This document shows, piece by piece, positions 34,442-43,019 of a stretch of 64,000 bases of DNA; position 1 is the stretch's first letter; each line of letters begins with the position of its first letter. The DNA is from Leeuwenhoekiella blandensis MED217. Its GTDB lineage: Bacteria > Bacteroidota > Bacteroidia > Flavobacteriales > Flavobacteriaceae. The position numbers and the translations under genes were made by a program. The stretch spans positions 4,141,897-4,205,896 of the forward strand of contig NZ_CH672395.1 in the NCBI RefSeq assembly GCF_000152985.1, written 5' to 3'. Under the pieces are notes generated by a model. That model ran no database searches. It saw nothing but the letters and a program-made list of their open reading frames with translations, and was not told the DNA's origin.

Positions 34442-34684
34442 TTATTTCTTGTCGTCTATATTCTTGACCTTAACTTTCTTGATTCCTAATATTTTATTTA
34501 CTGCTTTTAAAACCAGTGTTTTCTGAACTATAGCTCCAACAGAACTCGCCACAAAACTTACCGGTGCAAAAGAATCCTTAGTCTCTTTGATACTTAGCTT
34601 AAGTTGCTCTTCATCTATCCGTTGTTGCAACTTTAAAATTTTAAGATCTTGATTGATCTGGTCAAATGATTTGTATACCTTCAT
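34442..34684 (-). CDS. DUF6327 family small protein
   Basis: The 80-residue protein begins MKVYKSFDQINQDLKILKLQ, a start I associate with the flavobacterial DUF6327 family. It is helical and charged in the first half. The second half has a weakly hydrophobic stretch (FVASSVGAIVQKTLVLKAV) and a Lys-rich end. It is the last gene of a three-gene set with the holin-like and YtxH genes, only 2 bases after the preceding stop. No function is known; the gene set resembles membrane-stress-related small proteins. Confidence 0.72.
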   Translation of the reverse strand: MKVYKSFDQINQDLKILKLQQRIDEEQLKLSIKETKDSFAPVSFVASSVGAIVQKTLVLKAVNKILGIKKVKVKNIDDKK

Positions 34685-34686
34685 AG

Positions 34687-35085
34687 TTACTCCTGTAAGT
34701 GTTTGAATTCTTCATCTAAAACATCTTCCTGCGTTGAATCGTTGAAGAAAACTTTAGAATACTTCTTTAAAACAATTTCTGTAATTAAAGGTTTTCCAAA
34801 TAATTTGTAAAGTATGAATAATAGCAAATAAATACCCGCTACTATAAAATAACCATAACTTAAACTACCTAAAGATTCTCCTATAACGATAGCTACACCT
34901 ACTGATATAAAGAGTATAAAAATAAGAAAAATACTACCGCTTACCATTAGGTTAACCAAGGATACGGCACCATCCATCATTTTTTTGAAACTATCTAATT
35001 TGTAGTACTCTAGACTACTGTTTAGATATTTTTTTGCATCGTCTGATACTTTACTTATATGCTCTGAAATATTGAATATCGACAT
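34687..35085 (-). CDS. DUF1469/holin-III-like membrane protein
   Basis: The 132-residue protein has two membrane spans: about 42-66 (LVNLMVSGSIFLIFILFISVG) and about 74-98 (LGSLSYGYFIVAGIYLLLFI). They sit between a helical N-terminus and an acidic C-terminus. This matches the DUF1469/'actinobacterial holin III'-like family, which despite the name is common on bacterial chromosomes and not phage-derived here. It is 6 bases after the YtxH gene and 2 bases before DUF6327, so the three proteins are probably made together and may act on the inner membrane. Confidence 0.78.
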   Translation of the reverse strand: MSIFNISEHISKVSDDAKKYLNSSLEYYKLDSFKKMMDGAVSLVNLMVSGSIFLIFILFISVGVAIVIGESLGSLSYGYFIVAGIYLLLFILYKLFGKPLITEIVLKKYSKVFFNDSTQEDVLDEEFKHLQE

Positions 35086-35091
35086 CCACGC

Positions 35092-35466
35092 TTATGCTTT
35101 TGCAGTTGGTACATCAACATCTTTTACATCTTCAACTACCTCATCTGTAGCTTTAGCATTTTTCTTTCTTAACTCTTCAAGCTTTTTTTCCATAGAAACC
35201 AAAATGTTGTCTGCTTTTGAACTGGCAGTTCTTAAGGTATCTTCTAACTTTTCATCAAAAGACTTCTTAGCATCTTTTGCTGAAGCTGATAAGTGATCTG
35301 AAGTTTCTTGAATTTGCTTTTCTAATTTCTTCTTAGCTTCTTTAGCATTCTTAGAGATTTTCTTTCTGGTTTTATCTCCACTTTCTGGTGCGTATAAAAG
35401 ACCAAGTCCTGCTCCTATTGCTGCTCCAGTTACTAATGCTAAAATGGTGTTACTTGTTTTTGACAT
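35092..35466 (-). CDS. YtxH domain stress-type protein
   Basis: The 124-residue protein starts with a hydrophobic Gly/Ala helix (ILALVTGAAIGAGLGLLYAPESG, about 8-30), the YtxH hallmark. A long Lys/Glu-rich amphipathic helix of LEA-like character (KKKLEKQIQETSDHLSASAKDAKKS) follows. YtxH proteins are found among general-stress genes in Bacillus and in many Bacteroidota. It heads the three-gene unit with holin-like and DUF6327 genes. No stress-sigma-type promoter could be assigned by eye. Confidence 0.9.
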   Translation of the reverse strand: MSKTSNTILALVTGAAIGAGLGLLYAPESGDKTRKKISKNAKEAKKKLEKQIQETSDHLSASAKDAKKSFDEKLEDTLRTASSKADNILVSMEKKLEELRKKNAKATDEVVEDVKDVDVPTAKA

Positions 35467-35562
35467 GGTGATTGTTTTTTGTTATACTCAAAAGTAAGAA
35501 TGTTAAATTCTAATCTCCGTTAATAACCGGTTAATAAATTGACTATTAACCTTAAAGGTATG

Positions 35563-35592
35563 CTAAAAAAGGGCCGCGAGGGCCCTTTTACT
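35563..35592. terminator. Intrinsic terminator after glnS
   Basis: Stem AAAAGGGCC (35567-35575) with GGCCCTTTT (35581-35589) and loop GCGAG is flanked by an A-run. It is 22 bases downstream of the glnS stop when read on the reverse strand. Confidence 0.8.
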
Positions 35593-35612
35593 GTAATTAT
35601 TATAAGACTAAA

Positions 35613-37643
35613 TTATAGGTTGTTAACCGAATTTTCTAATAGTTCGTTTCCTGAGGTTTTCATTTCTTCAAGATAAGCAGCAACTTCTTCTTCAGCTTGA
35701 TCTACTTTATTTAATTGAATTAAAACAATTAAGGTTTCTAAGACTGCTAGACGGGTTCCTATTTTCTTTGCTGAAGTATTGAAAAGTTCTTTCAACTCTT
35801 CATAATCTACATCTTTAGCCAATTCACGTATTCTCGCAATCGCCTTTACCCGCTTCTCATCTGGCACTTGCGCCAGCTTCTTCCCTACTTTTTTAATTTC
35901 ATTTAAAGCAGGAATTTGCGGAATTTGCTTTTTTGGTGCTGCTTTAGGCTGCTCTTGTTTAGTAGATTTTGATGCTACTTTGGCCCAAGTATCTCGTAGA
36001 CCCACCGTTTTATTAAATACTAAATGCTCAGCGGTACTGTCTTTATCAACATTGAAATAGCCTAAGCGCTGAAACTGAAAAATATCCATCGGCTGTACCT
36101 CGCTAAGACTTGGTTCTAAATAACCGGTAATGGTTTCTAAAGAATTTGGATTAAGATGCTCCATAAAGTCAACATCTTTATCACCATCTGGAGACTCGTG
36201 ATTGAACAGGCGATCATACAAGCGCACTTCAGCTTTAATAGCATGCTTAATTGAAACCCAATGCAAGGTTCCCTTTACTTTACGCAGACTTGCTTCGGTA
36301 CCGCTTCCACTTCGAGAATAGGCATCGTATGTACAATGAATTTCAGTAATGTTTCCGTCAGCATCCTTAACTACAGACTCTCCTTTGATGATATAGGCAT
36401 TCTTTAAACGCACTTCTTTACCTAAGGTAAGTCTAAAGTATTTGCTGTTTGCGTTTTCTTTAAAATCCTCTTTCTCGATGTATAATTCTTTAGAAAAAGG
36501 CACTTTTCTATAGCCTGCACTTTCATCTTCCTGATTATTTTCGGCTTCTAACCATTCTTCCTGATCTTCAGGATAATTGGTGATTACCAATTTTACCGGA
36601 TCTAAAACAGCCATAACCCGTGGCGCTGTTTTATTAAGATCTTCACGAACATTGAATTCTAAAAGCGAAACATCGATCACATTGTCGCGTTTTGCAACCC
36701 CAACGGCATCTATAAAATTACGTATAGCAGCAGGCGTATACCCACGTCTTCTAATTCCCGAAATGGTAGGCATTCTTGGATCATCCCAACCGCTTACGAT
36801 ACCTTCTTGCACAAGCTTAAGTAACTTACGCTTGCTCATAATCGTAAAACTCAAGTTTAAGCGCGCAAATTCACGTTGTTTGGGTTTGATACCGTTTGTA
36901 TACACATTGTCTACAAACCACTCATAAAGTGGTCTGTGCGGCTTAAATTCAAGCGAACATAAACTGTGTGAAACTTGTTCTACATAATCGCTCTCTCCGT
37001 GTGCCCAGTCGTACATTGGGTAAATATTCCAGGTATTTCCGGTACGGTGATGCGCCTTGTTTATAACACGATACATTATGGGATCACGCAATAGCATATT
37101 AGGCGATTGCATATCTATCTTAGCACGTAAAACGTGTACCCCTTCAGCAAATTCACCTTTTGCCATTTTCTCAAACAGCTCTAAATTCTCTTCTACGGAA
37201 CGCTCCCGATACGGACTGTTAGTTCCAGGCTCTGTAGGAGTTCCCTTTTGCTCAGCCATCGCTTCACTAGACTGTGAATCGATATACGCTTTGCCTTCTT
37301 TTATAAGCTGAATGGCCCAATCATACAACTGCTGAAAGTAGTCTGAAGAATAACAAACTTTATCCCACTTGAAGCCTAACCATTTGATATCTTCCTGAAT
37401 TGCATCTACATACTCCTGTTCTTCCTTTGAAGGATTGGTATCATCAAATCTCAGGTTAACCGGTGCATTGTACTTCTCACCCAGTCCAAAACTGATGCAA
37501 ATAGCTTTACAATGCCCAATGTGTAAATATCCATTAGGTTCCGGTGGAAATCTAAAGCGTAAATCTTCTTTAGGAAATCCGTTAGTAATATCTTCTTCTA
37601 CGATCTGCTCTAAAAAATTGAGCGCTACATAATCTTCTGCCAT
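35613..37643 (-). CDS. glnS: Glutaminyl-tRNA synthetase with C-terminal YqeY domain
   Basis: The 676-residue enzyme charges tRNA-Gln. The HIGH motif is at 41-44 (GYLHIGHCK), the KMSKS motif MSKRK at 269-273, and FDDTNPSKE near 66. After the usual end near residue 550 it carries an extra region (PALNEIKKVGKKLAQVPDEKR through LIQLNKVDQ) that resembles the YqeY/GatB tail domain known to help tRNA recognition. This fusion is known from several Bacteroidota. It is transcribed alone, with a terminator downstream. Confidence 0.95.
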   Translation of the reverse strand: MAEDYVALNFLEQIVEEDITNGFPKEDLRFRFPPEPNGYLHIGHCKAICISFGLGEKYNAPVNLRFDDTNPSKEEQEYVDAIQEDIKWLGFKWDKVCYSSDYFQQLYDWAIQLIKEGKAYIDSQSSEAMAEQKGTPTEPGTNSPYRERSVEENLELFEKMAKGEFAEGVHVLRAKIDMQSPNMLLRDPIMYRVINKAHHRTGNTWNIYPMYDWAHGESDYVEQVSHSLCSLEFKPHRPLYEWFVDNVYTNGIKPKQREFARLNLSFTIMSKRKLLKLVQEGIVSGWDDPRMPTISGIRRRGYTPAAIRNFIDAVGVAKRDNVIDVSLLEFNVREDLNKTAPRVMAVLDPVKLVITNYPEDQEEWLEAENNQEDESAGYRKVPFSKELYIEKEDFKENANSKYFRLTLGKEVRLKNAYIIKGESVVKDADGNITEIHCTYDAYSRSGSGTEASLRKVKGTLHWVSIKHAIKAEVRLYDRLFNHESPDGDKDVDFMEHLNPNSLETITGYLEPSLSEVQPMDIFQFQRLGYFNVDKDSTAEHLVFNKTVGLRDTWAKVASKSTKQEQPKAAPKKQIPQIPALNEIKKVGKKLAQVPDEKRVKAIARIRELAKDVDYEELKELFNTSAKKIGTRLAVLETLIVLIQLNKVDQAEEEVAAYLEEMKTSGNELLENSVNNL

Positions 37644-37851
37644 AGCTTAATAAATGCTGAAAAAATAGAATTACTCGTCTATCGAGCTTCAACTGTGGTA
37701 CATCATTGTTTAAATAACATACGCTATAAGTTGCCAAAAATACTAAAAATACACGTGCTGAAACGTGATTAGCAGTCTATTTAAACCTCTACAATCAAGT
37801 TCCTGCTCTGCTTTATAAATAATATCTTTACGCTATAAAAAATAAGCTGCT

Positions 37852-38211
37852 ATGGGCGTTATAAAACTCAATCGCGTAAAAGTATATGCATACCACGGTT
37901 GTCTGGTAGAAGAAGGTCAAATAGGTTCTGATTATCTCGTAGATCTTAAAATTAATACAGATATCTCGCTACCTGCTCAATCAGATAATTTGAGTGATAC
38001 CGTAGATTATGTACATCTCAATAAAATCATTAAAGAAGAAATGGCACAACGTTCTAAACTTCTAGAACACGTATGTGATCGTATATTAAATCGTTCTTTA
38101 TCAGAACTTTCAACAATTACAAAAGCTAAAGTTACTGTGCGCAAGATCAATCCGCCCATTGGTGGAGATGTGGCTTCGGTGGGAGTTACTATGAGTAAAA
38201 AGCGCTCGTAA
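37852..38211 (+). CDS. folB: Dihydroneopterin aldolase
   Basis: The 119-residue protein converts 7,8-dihydroneopterin to 6-hydroxymethyl-dihydropterin in folate synthesis. The start MGVIKLNRVKVYAYHGCLVEE includes the conserved AYHGCLVEE, and further motifs are DLKINTDISLPAQSDNLSDTVDY and LEHVCDRI. The C-terminal KVTVRKINPPIGGDVASVGV matches the family's KP-rich tail. Size is normal. It stands alone between glnS and the tRNA-Cys gene; no other folate genes are in view. Confidence 0.96.
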   Translation: MGVIKLNRVKVYAYHGCLVEEGQIGSDYLVDLKINTDISLPAQSDNLSDTVDYVHLNKIIKEEMAQRSKLLEHVCDRILNRSLSELSTITKAKVTVRKINPPIGGDVASVGVTMSKKRS

Positions 38212-38278
38212 AATCGATCTGACTGCTGCGCTACTTAGGATTATCTCTTGAATAGCTTTTATATCTAAAGAAAAAACT

Positions 38279-38286
38279 TAAATTTG
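38279..38286 (+). promoter_or_regulatory. -7 element for tRNA-Cys
   Basis: TAAATTTG matches TAnnTTTG, 18 bases before the tRNA 5' end at 38304. The nearest TTG upstream is farther than the ideal spacing. Confidence 0.4.
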
Positions 38287-38303
38287 CAGTCCTAATTAAA
38301 AAG

Positions 38304-38374
38304 GGTGTCGTGGCCGAGTGGCTAGGCAGTGGTCTGCAACACCATCTACAGCGGTTCGAATCCGCTCGACACCT
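38304..38374 (+). tRNA. tRNA-Cys (anticodon GCA)
   Basis: The acceptor GGTGTCG (38304-38310) pairs with CGACACC (38367-38373), discriminator T at 38374. The D arm GCC-GGC, the anticodon stem GTGGT/ACCAT with loop CTGCAAC (anticodon GCA at 38336-38338), and the T arm AGCGG-TTCGAAT-CCGCT all fold correctly. The CCA is not encoded. An intrinsic terminator follows. Confidence 0.98.
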
Positions 38375-38379
38375 CAACA

Positions 38380-38411
38380 AAGACTCTTCTATTAAGAAGG
38401 GTCTTTTTTTA
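38380..38411 (+). terminator. Intrinsic terminator after tRNA-Cys
   Basis: AAGACTCTTCT (38380-38390) pairs with AGAAGGGTCTT (38395-38405), including one G-T wobble pair, and is followed by a T-run. Confidence 0.75.
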
Positions 38412-38427
38412 TGCCCTAGCATTTTAT

Positions 38428-39141
38428 TTAAAACGGAATAGAATCTCCCTCTATAAACTCATTCTCCGGCGCAATATCTTCAATACGCTTTTCTATCTGT
38501 TGAATTTCTGAAGGAAATAAACCTTTTGAAATAAGGAGTAAACCAAATAAAAACATCAATACACTAATGATCTTCTTGATCACAGCAATGCGGGTAGGTG
38601 TAAGTTTGCTGCGTAGTTTTTTAGCAAGAAGAATTTTAATAATATCAATGATCAAATAGGTAGTGAGGATAGAACCAAAAAATACCGTTAAACGTTCGGC
38701 ATTCATATCTAATTGAGGCCCGGCAGAAATTAAAATGACCAACCAAAATCCCAGTACTCCAATGTTAATAAAGTTGAGTAAAAACCCTTTTACAAAAAGC
38801 CCTAAATAGTTGCGCTTACTCATTACAACGGTAGGATGCTCATCATCGTCAAGCTTATTTTTTTTGACCCGTAAAAAAGACATCACTCCATAGACTGCGA
38901 GTAACATCCCGCCAAAAATGTAGAGTGCAGGATCATCTTTTAATTTGTCTAAAAGCTGACTGGTACTAAAATAGGCTATTAATATAAAAACCGTATCTGC
39001 TGTAACTACACCTATATCAAACAGAAAAGCTGCTCTAAAACCTTTTAAAGCAGCAGTTTCTAATAACACAAAAAACACGGGTCCTACCAGAAATGCGAGT
39101 AAAAAACCCAGTGGAATTGCTGTTGAAATATCTTGTAGCAT
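38428..39141 (-). CDS. LysE-type amino-acid exporter
   Basis: The 237-residue protein has six predicted membrane spans and a start (AIPLGFLLAFLVGPVFFVLLETAALKGFRAAFLFDIG) typical of the LysE/RhtB superfamily. The superfamily motif GPVF is near residue 20. A charged cytoplasmic loop follows the third span. LysE-type proteins export basic or small amino acids; the substrate here is unknown. The acidic C-terminal tail (EIQQIEKRIEDIAPENEF) is longer than in the classical exporter. It is transcribed towards the tRNA-Cys, with the start near a 19-base palindrome at 39183. Confidence 0.82.
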   Translation of the reverse strand: MLQDISTAIPLGFLLAFLVGPVFFVLLETAALKGFRAAFLFDIGVVTADTVFILIAYFSTSQLLDKLKDDPALYIFGGMLLAVYGVMSFLRVKKNKLDDDEHPTVVMSKRNYLGLFVKGFLLNFINIGVLGFWLVILISAGPQLDMNAERLTVFFGSILTTYLIIDIIKILLAKKLRSKLTPTRIAVIKKIISVLMFLFGLLLISKGLFPSEIQQIEKRIEDIAPENEFIEGDSIPF

Positions 39142-39182
39142 TTAGGAGTATGAAGTCTTGAATTTCTGAAAGTTCAGAAAAA

Positions 39183-39201
39183 AATTATTCTTAGAATAAT
39201 T
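39183..39201. promoter_or_regulatory. Inverted repeat upstream of the LysE-type gene
   Basis: AATTATTCT and AGAATAATT are perfectly complementary arms of 9 bp around a single T. The location, 42 bases before the LysE-type gene start, makes it a candidate regulator binding site; a chance AT-rich palindrome is the alternative. Confidence 0.3.
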
Positions 39202-39267
39202 AGATTAAGATGCTCACTTTTGAAAACCAAAAGTCTATACTCACAAAAGTAACGAAATTGAATCAAA

Positions 39268-39939
39268 TTACTCCATCACCCGCACGCGACCTCCTATAAA
39301 CTTGTTTTTGATCAATTCGGTTGGGTTGCCGTAAACATCTACATCACCACCGGCTCTGATCTTAACCTCTGCGGTTCTTCGTGCAAAAATATCAGCTTCT
39401 CCCCCAGCCTGAATACGTATCTTGGTATCAGTGGTTTCAAGAGATTTTCCTTCAAAGACTCCACCAGTATTAACTTCAACATTTTGATTGATAGCGCTTC
39501 CGCTTGCGGTGATAATTCCGCCGGTAACGGCACGCATTTCAGCATTTTCAACTTTTAAACCTGCAGTAACTTGAGCACCTTCTTGCACTCTAATCTCGAT
39601 CTTAGGCTGTTCAAGCAATTCGTTTACCACAATCTCTGCACCTTCATTACCATCAATCACTTTTAGATCATTATAATGCACTTCTACAAAAGTCTCATTT
39701 CCATCAAAGATCTTGTCAAAATCCATACGTATTTTTAAAACGCCATCTTTATTAACAAGTTCAATGTATTCTGTATCCTTTCCTTTAAGGTAAACTTTAT
39801 TTTCTGAGTCTTTGATAAGATTGACGCGCATGCGGTCAAAAACTTTTACTTCGGTAAAATCGCCTACATCTTTGGTATTGTCTTGTGCAAAAGTTGCACC
39901 TGCAGTTACCAATAGAACTGCCATGATTAGTTTTTTCAT
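39268..39939 (-). CDS. GIN-domain (DUF2807) exported protein
   Basis: This 223-residue protein has a signal peptide (MKKLIMAVLLVTAGATFAQ) and a right-handed repeat-like pattern of alternating V-x-G-x strands, VKVFDRMRVNLIKDSENKVYLKG then GVLKIRMDFD. It matches the head GIN domain of DUF2807 proteins, a Bacteroidota surface/periplasmic family of unknown function, likely a beta-solenoid. It follows the rnr gene (60-base gap) on the same strand and may share its transcript. Confidence 0.85.
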   Translation of the reverse strand: MKKLIMAVLLVTAGATFAQDNTKDVGDFTEVKVFDRMRVNLIKDSENKVYLKGKDTEYIELVNKDGVLKIRMDFDKIFDGNETFVEVHYNDLKVIDGNEGAEIVVNELLEQPKIEIRVQEGAQVTAGLKVENAEMRAVTGGIITASGSAINQNVEVNTGGVFEGKSLETTDTKIRIQAGGEADIFARRTAEVKIRAGGDVDVYGNPTELIKNKFIGGRVRVME

Positions 39940-39999
39940 AAGAATTGATTTTTCGTATTTAAAAGACCAATCGCTTTTTGATTTGTTACAGTAAGCCCT

Positions 40000-42204
40000 T
40001 TATTGAATCGCCTCTTTAACTTCAACCAAAGTAAAATCAAGGTGCTTTTTAACAAGATCTGCTTCTTTTACTTTTACATAAACCTCATCGCCAAGCGTGA
40101 TCGTGGCTCCGGTTTTACGACCTACAATAGCGTATTTCTCCTGATCAAAATCAAAATGATCGCCTTTAATATCTCGTAAACGAATCATTCCCTCACATTT
40201 ATTGTCTACGATCTCTACATAAATTCCCCATTCGGTAACTCCGGAAATAACACCCAAGAAGGTTTCATCTTTATGATCTTGCATAAACTTCACTTGCATG
40301 TATTTGATAGAATCACGTTCTGCACTGGTAGCCAGATATTCCATATCGCTACTGTGTTTACACTTCGATTCATATTCTTCTTCTGAAGCAGATTTACCTT
40401 GATCTAAATAATGTTGTAAAAGTCGATGTACCATTACATCAGGATAACGGCGTATTGGCGAAGTAAAATGGGTATAATAATCAAAAGCCAACCCATAGTG
40501 CCCAATATTTTCTGTACTATACACCGCTTTACTCATCGTACGTATAGCAAGTGTGTCTATCAGGTTTTGTTCTTTTTTACCAACAACATCAGTAAGAAGG
40601 TTATTTAAAGAAGCAGTGGTACTTTTTCGATCTTTAAGATTCATTTTATAACCAAAACGTCCTGCGATAGTTTGCAAAGCTGCCAGCTTCTCATCGTTTG
40701 GTTCGTCGTGAATACGATAAACAAATGTTTTCTTTGGTGATTGCTTACCAATAAATTCTGCAACTTTTCTATTGGCCAAGAGCATAAATTCTTCAATTAG
40801 CTTGTTAGCATCTTTTGAAGATTTAAAGAAAACTCCAACCGGATCATTTTCTTGATCGAGTTCAAATTTTACTTCGACTTTGTCAAAAGAAATCGCTCCA
40901 TCTTTCATGCGTTGTCTACGCATAATTTTTGCGATTCTGTCTAACTCTAAAGTTGCATTTACAATTGCAGGATCTACGTTATATGACTTTCCGGTAAGTG
41001 AAATGTCTTCCGGAATTAATCCTTCTCTGGTTTCTATAATTTGTTGCGCTTCTTCATACGCAAATCGCGCATCACTATAGGTTACTGTGCGCCCAAACCA
41101 TTGCTTTTTCACTTTACCCGAAGATTTGTCTAATTCAAATACTGCGGAAAAGGTATATTTCTCTTCATTAGGTCTCAACGAACAGGCATTATTTGATAAA
41201 ACCTCAGGGAGCATAGGCACCACGCGATCTACCAAATACACCGAAGTTGCCCGTTCATACGCTTCTTCATCCAGAATGGTTCCCGGTACAACATAATGCG
41301 AAACATCTGCGATGTGAATTCCTACTTCATAGTTTCCATTTTCTAAAACCTGAAAACTCAACGCATCATCAAAATCTTTTGCATCCTTAGGATCTATCGT
41401 AAATGTAAGAACATCCCGCATATCGCGACGTTTAGCGATCTCCTCTGGTTTTATACTCGTATCAATAGTATTGGCATAGGCTTCAACCTCATTAGGAAAA
41501 TCGTGCGGTAAACCATATTGTGCAAGAATAGAATGAATCTCTGTATTATGTTCTCCTGGCAAGCCAAGAACTTTAATGATCTTACCAAAAGGAGAATCGG
41601 CCTTTTCCGGCCAGTCTTCAATCTTAACAAGTACCTTTTCACCGTCTTGAGCTCCGTTCAATTTATTCTTCGGAACAAAAATATCGGTACGCATCTTTCC
41701 TTCTGCGGAAGTATTTACAAAGGCAAAATTCTTTTGCATCTGCACTACACCAACAAATTCATCGGTTTTTCGCTCAAGGATCTCAACGATTTCCCCTTCA
41801 TGCTTTTTGCTTCGGCGTTGCTTGTAGACATATACTTTTACCGTATCGCCGTGCAAGGCCTTATTCATATTATTTTTTGGAATATAAATATCTTGTTCCA
41901 TCCCATCTACCACAACATAGCCGTCACCTCGTGAGGTCGCATCTAGTTTTCCTGTATGATAATGAGAAGTCGCATTGAAGCTATACTTACCTCGATCTTG
42001 TTCCTCAATGTGCTTTTTTGCTTTGAGTTGAGCGAGTTCCTTAACGATTTGATTGCGACTGTTGGGATCATCGACCTGAAGTTTGGCCGCGATTTGCTTG
42101 TGATTAAAAGATTTACCGGGTTCTCGTTTTAATATCTTAAGTATTTTTTGTGTGAGGTTCCCGATTTTGGAATTTGAATTTCTTCTACGTTTTTTCTTTG
42201 GCAT
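40000..42204 (-). CDS. rnr: Ribonuclease R
   Basis: The 734-residue 3'-5' exoribonuclease degrades structured RNA. It has an N-terminal basic helix-turn-helix part, cold-shock-like OB domains, the RNB catalytic domain with the metal-binding DPKDAKDFDD (271-280), and a C-terminal S1 domain (about 650-725). Length is typical. Its start is followed upstream by a promoter with TTG (42251-42253) and TAATTTTG (42227-42234) on the reverse strand. Downstream it may run into the GIN-domain gene. Confidence 0.97.
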   Translation of the reverse strand: MPKKKRRRNSNSKIGNLTQKILKILKREPGKSFNHKQIAAKLQVDDPNSRNQIVKELAQLKAKKHIEEQDRGKYSFNATSHYHTGKLDATSRGDGYVVVDGMEQDIYIPKNNMNKALHGDTVKVYVYKQRRSKKHEGEIVEILERKTDEFVGVVQMQKNFAFVNTSAEGKMRTDIFVPKNKLNGAQDGEKVLVKIEDWPEKADSPFGKIIKVLGLPGEHNTEIHSILAQYGLPHDFPNEVEAYANTIDTSIKPEEIAKRRDMRDVLTFTIDPKDAKDFDDALSFQVLENGNYEVGIHIADVSHYVVPGTILDEEAYERATSVYLVDRVVPMLPEVLSNNACSLRPNEEKYTFSAVFELDKSSGKVKKQWFGRTVTYSDARFAYEEAQQIIETREGLIPEDISLTGKSYNVDPAIVNATLELDRIAKIMRRQRMKDGAISFDKVEVKFELDQENDPVGVFFKSSKDANKLIEEFMLLANRKVAEFIGKQSPKKTFVYRIHDEPNDEKLAALQTIAGRFGYKMNLKDRKSTTASLNNLLTDVVGKKEQNLIDTLAIRTMSKAVYSTENIGHYGLAFDYYTHFTSPIRRYPDVMVHRLLQHYLDQGKSASEEEYESKCKHSSDMEYLATSAERDSIKYMQVKFMQDHKDETFLGVISGVTEWGIYVEIVDNKCEGMIRLRDIKGDHFDFDQEKYAIVGRKTGATITLGDEVYVKVKEADLVKKHLDFTLVEVKEAIQ

Positions 42205-42226
42205 TAAATGCTTTTATTAATTACTG

Positions 42227-42253
42227 CAAAATTAGCGTTAATCGCTAAAACAA
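42227..42253 (-). promoter_or_regulatory. Bacteroidota-type promoter for rnr
   Basis: On the reverse strand TTG (42251-42253) and TAATTTTG (42227-42234) are spaced by 16 bases, near the consensus spacing. Transcription would start near 42221, about 17 bases before the ATG. Confidence 0.5.
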
Positions 42254-42409
42254 AAGGTTTCAAGACGTGAAGTTTTAGTTAATCTTAGTATTTCATAATC
42301 AAATAAATAGACATTTAACACTAGGGTAATTAAGATTTAATTTTAAAAACTTTGTTTTTGTTAAATAAATCTTAATTTTATTCTATTCATTAATCAAAAC
42401 TTTTTCGTC

Positions 42410-42514
42410 ATGAAAACGTTTAAATTGAAAAGATACCGAATAGCCTTTCTTTTTATAGGCATTTTTATTCTGGGATTTGTAGCAGTACTCTCCTACGTCA
42501 ATTCAATATTTTAA
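42410..42514 (+). CDS. Probable 34-residue single-span membrane peptide
   Basis: A short open frame begins with a charged start (MKTFKLKRYRIAFLF) and runs through a strongly hydrophobic stretch IAFLFIGIFILGFVAVLSY (11-29) to NSIF and TAA. The basic N-terminus with a single membrane helix fits the positive-inside pattern of a real small membrane protein. A hairpin terminator follows 23 bases after the stop, which supports an independent gene. No family is recognised. It sits in the long gene-poor stretch between rnr and the cation exporter. Confidence 0.5.
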   Translation: MKTFKLKRYRIAFLFIGIFILGFVAVLSYVNSIF

Positions 42515-42536
42515 TAAGATAATCATTTTTAAAAAT

Positions 42537-42568
42537 TAAAAGGGACTCTTAACGGGTTCCTTTTTTTT
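42537..42568 (+). terminator. Intrinsic terminator after the 34-residue gene
   Basis: AAAAGGGAC and GTTCCTTTT form a stem with one G-T pair, followed by a run of eight T. It lies 23 bases after the small gene's stop. Confidence 0.7.
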
Positions 42569-42571
42569 ATT

Positions 42572-42665
42572 GGCACCGCCAATGGGTTTAATACTCCGAA
42601 GCTTGGCTCAAAATTGAAAATTCGTTTCCAAGCGATTTCTCAAGGGTTTGCCCTGAGGTAGTTTA
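42572..42665. repeat. 94-bp dispersed intergenic repeat, copy 1
   Basis: Aligns without gaps to 60070-60163 with 73 of 94 identical positions by hand count. The ends are the most conserved parts (GGGTTTAATACTCC on the left, CCTGAGGTAGTTTA on the right) and are imperfect inverted copies of each other. The layout suggests a small non-autonomous mobile or REP-like element. Confidence 0.7.
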
Positions 42666-42964
42666 TTGATATCATCAAAGAATACACTACGCTGAGTCTT
42701 ACTTTAATCTTTTCCTTTCAAATTTGAAAAATAGGATCTCTAAAAATCAAAGCTTAAAAACAGTTTTCAACAGTATACATATATATCATTTTTCTTTTTT
42801 AAAATTTAAATTAAAACTGTTTGTTATTATAGCTTGTTAATAGCGGTATAACTTTAGGTATTTAAAATTTGGTTTTTAATTTATGGGTAGATATTAACGG
42901 GTTATTCAAGAGTTTTTAGCATAAATTTTACTTGATTTATAAGTGCTTATAAAACGCTATTAAC

Positions 42965-43019
42965 AAATGTTGATAACCTTAATTATCAGGTTTTTTTGAA
43001 TAAGTCGTTATCAACATTT
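42965..43019. repeat. Perfect 13-bp inverted repeat with DnaA-box-like words
   Basis: AAATGTTGATAAC (42965-42977) and GTTATCAACATTT (43007-43019) are exact inverted copies separated by 29 AT-rich bases. Each contains TTATCAACA (42968-42976 reverse, 43008-43016 forward), one base different from the DnaA box TTATCCACA. Confidence 0.75.

Noticed and set aside
34687-35085. Prophage holin
   Set aside because: The holin-like label comes from a family name. No endolysin, phage structural or integrase gene is near, and the gene is in a YtxH unit.
37644-37851. Promoter for folb/glnS as a confident call
   Set aside because: TATCTTTA near 37833 resembles TAnnTTTG but misses the last G, and no -33 TTG is well placed.
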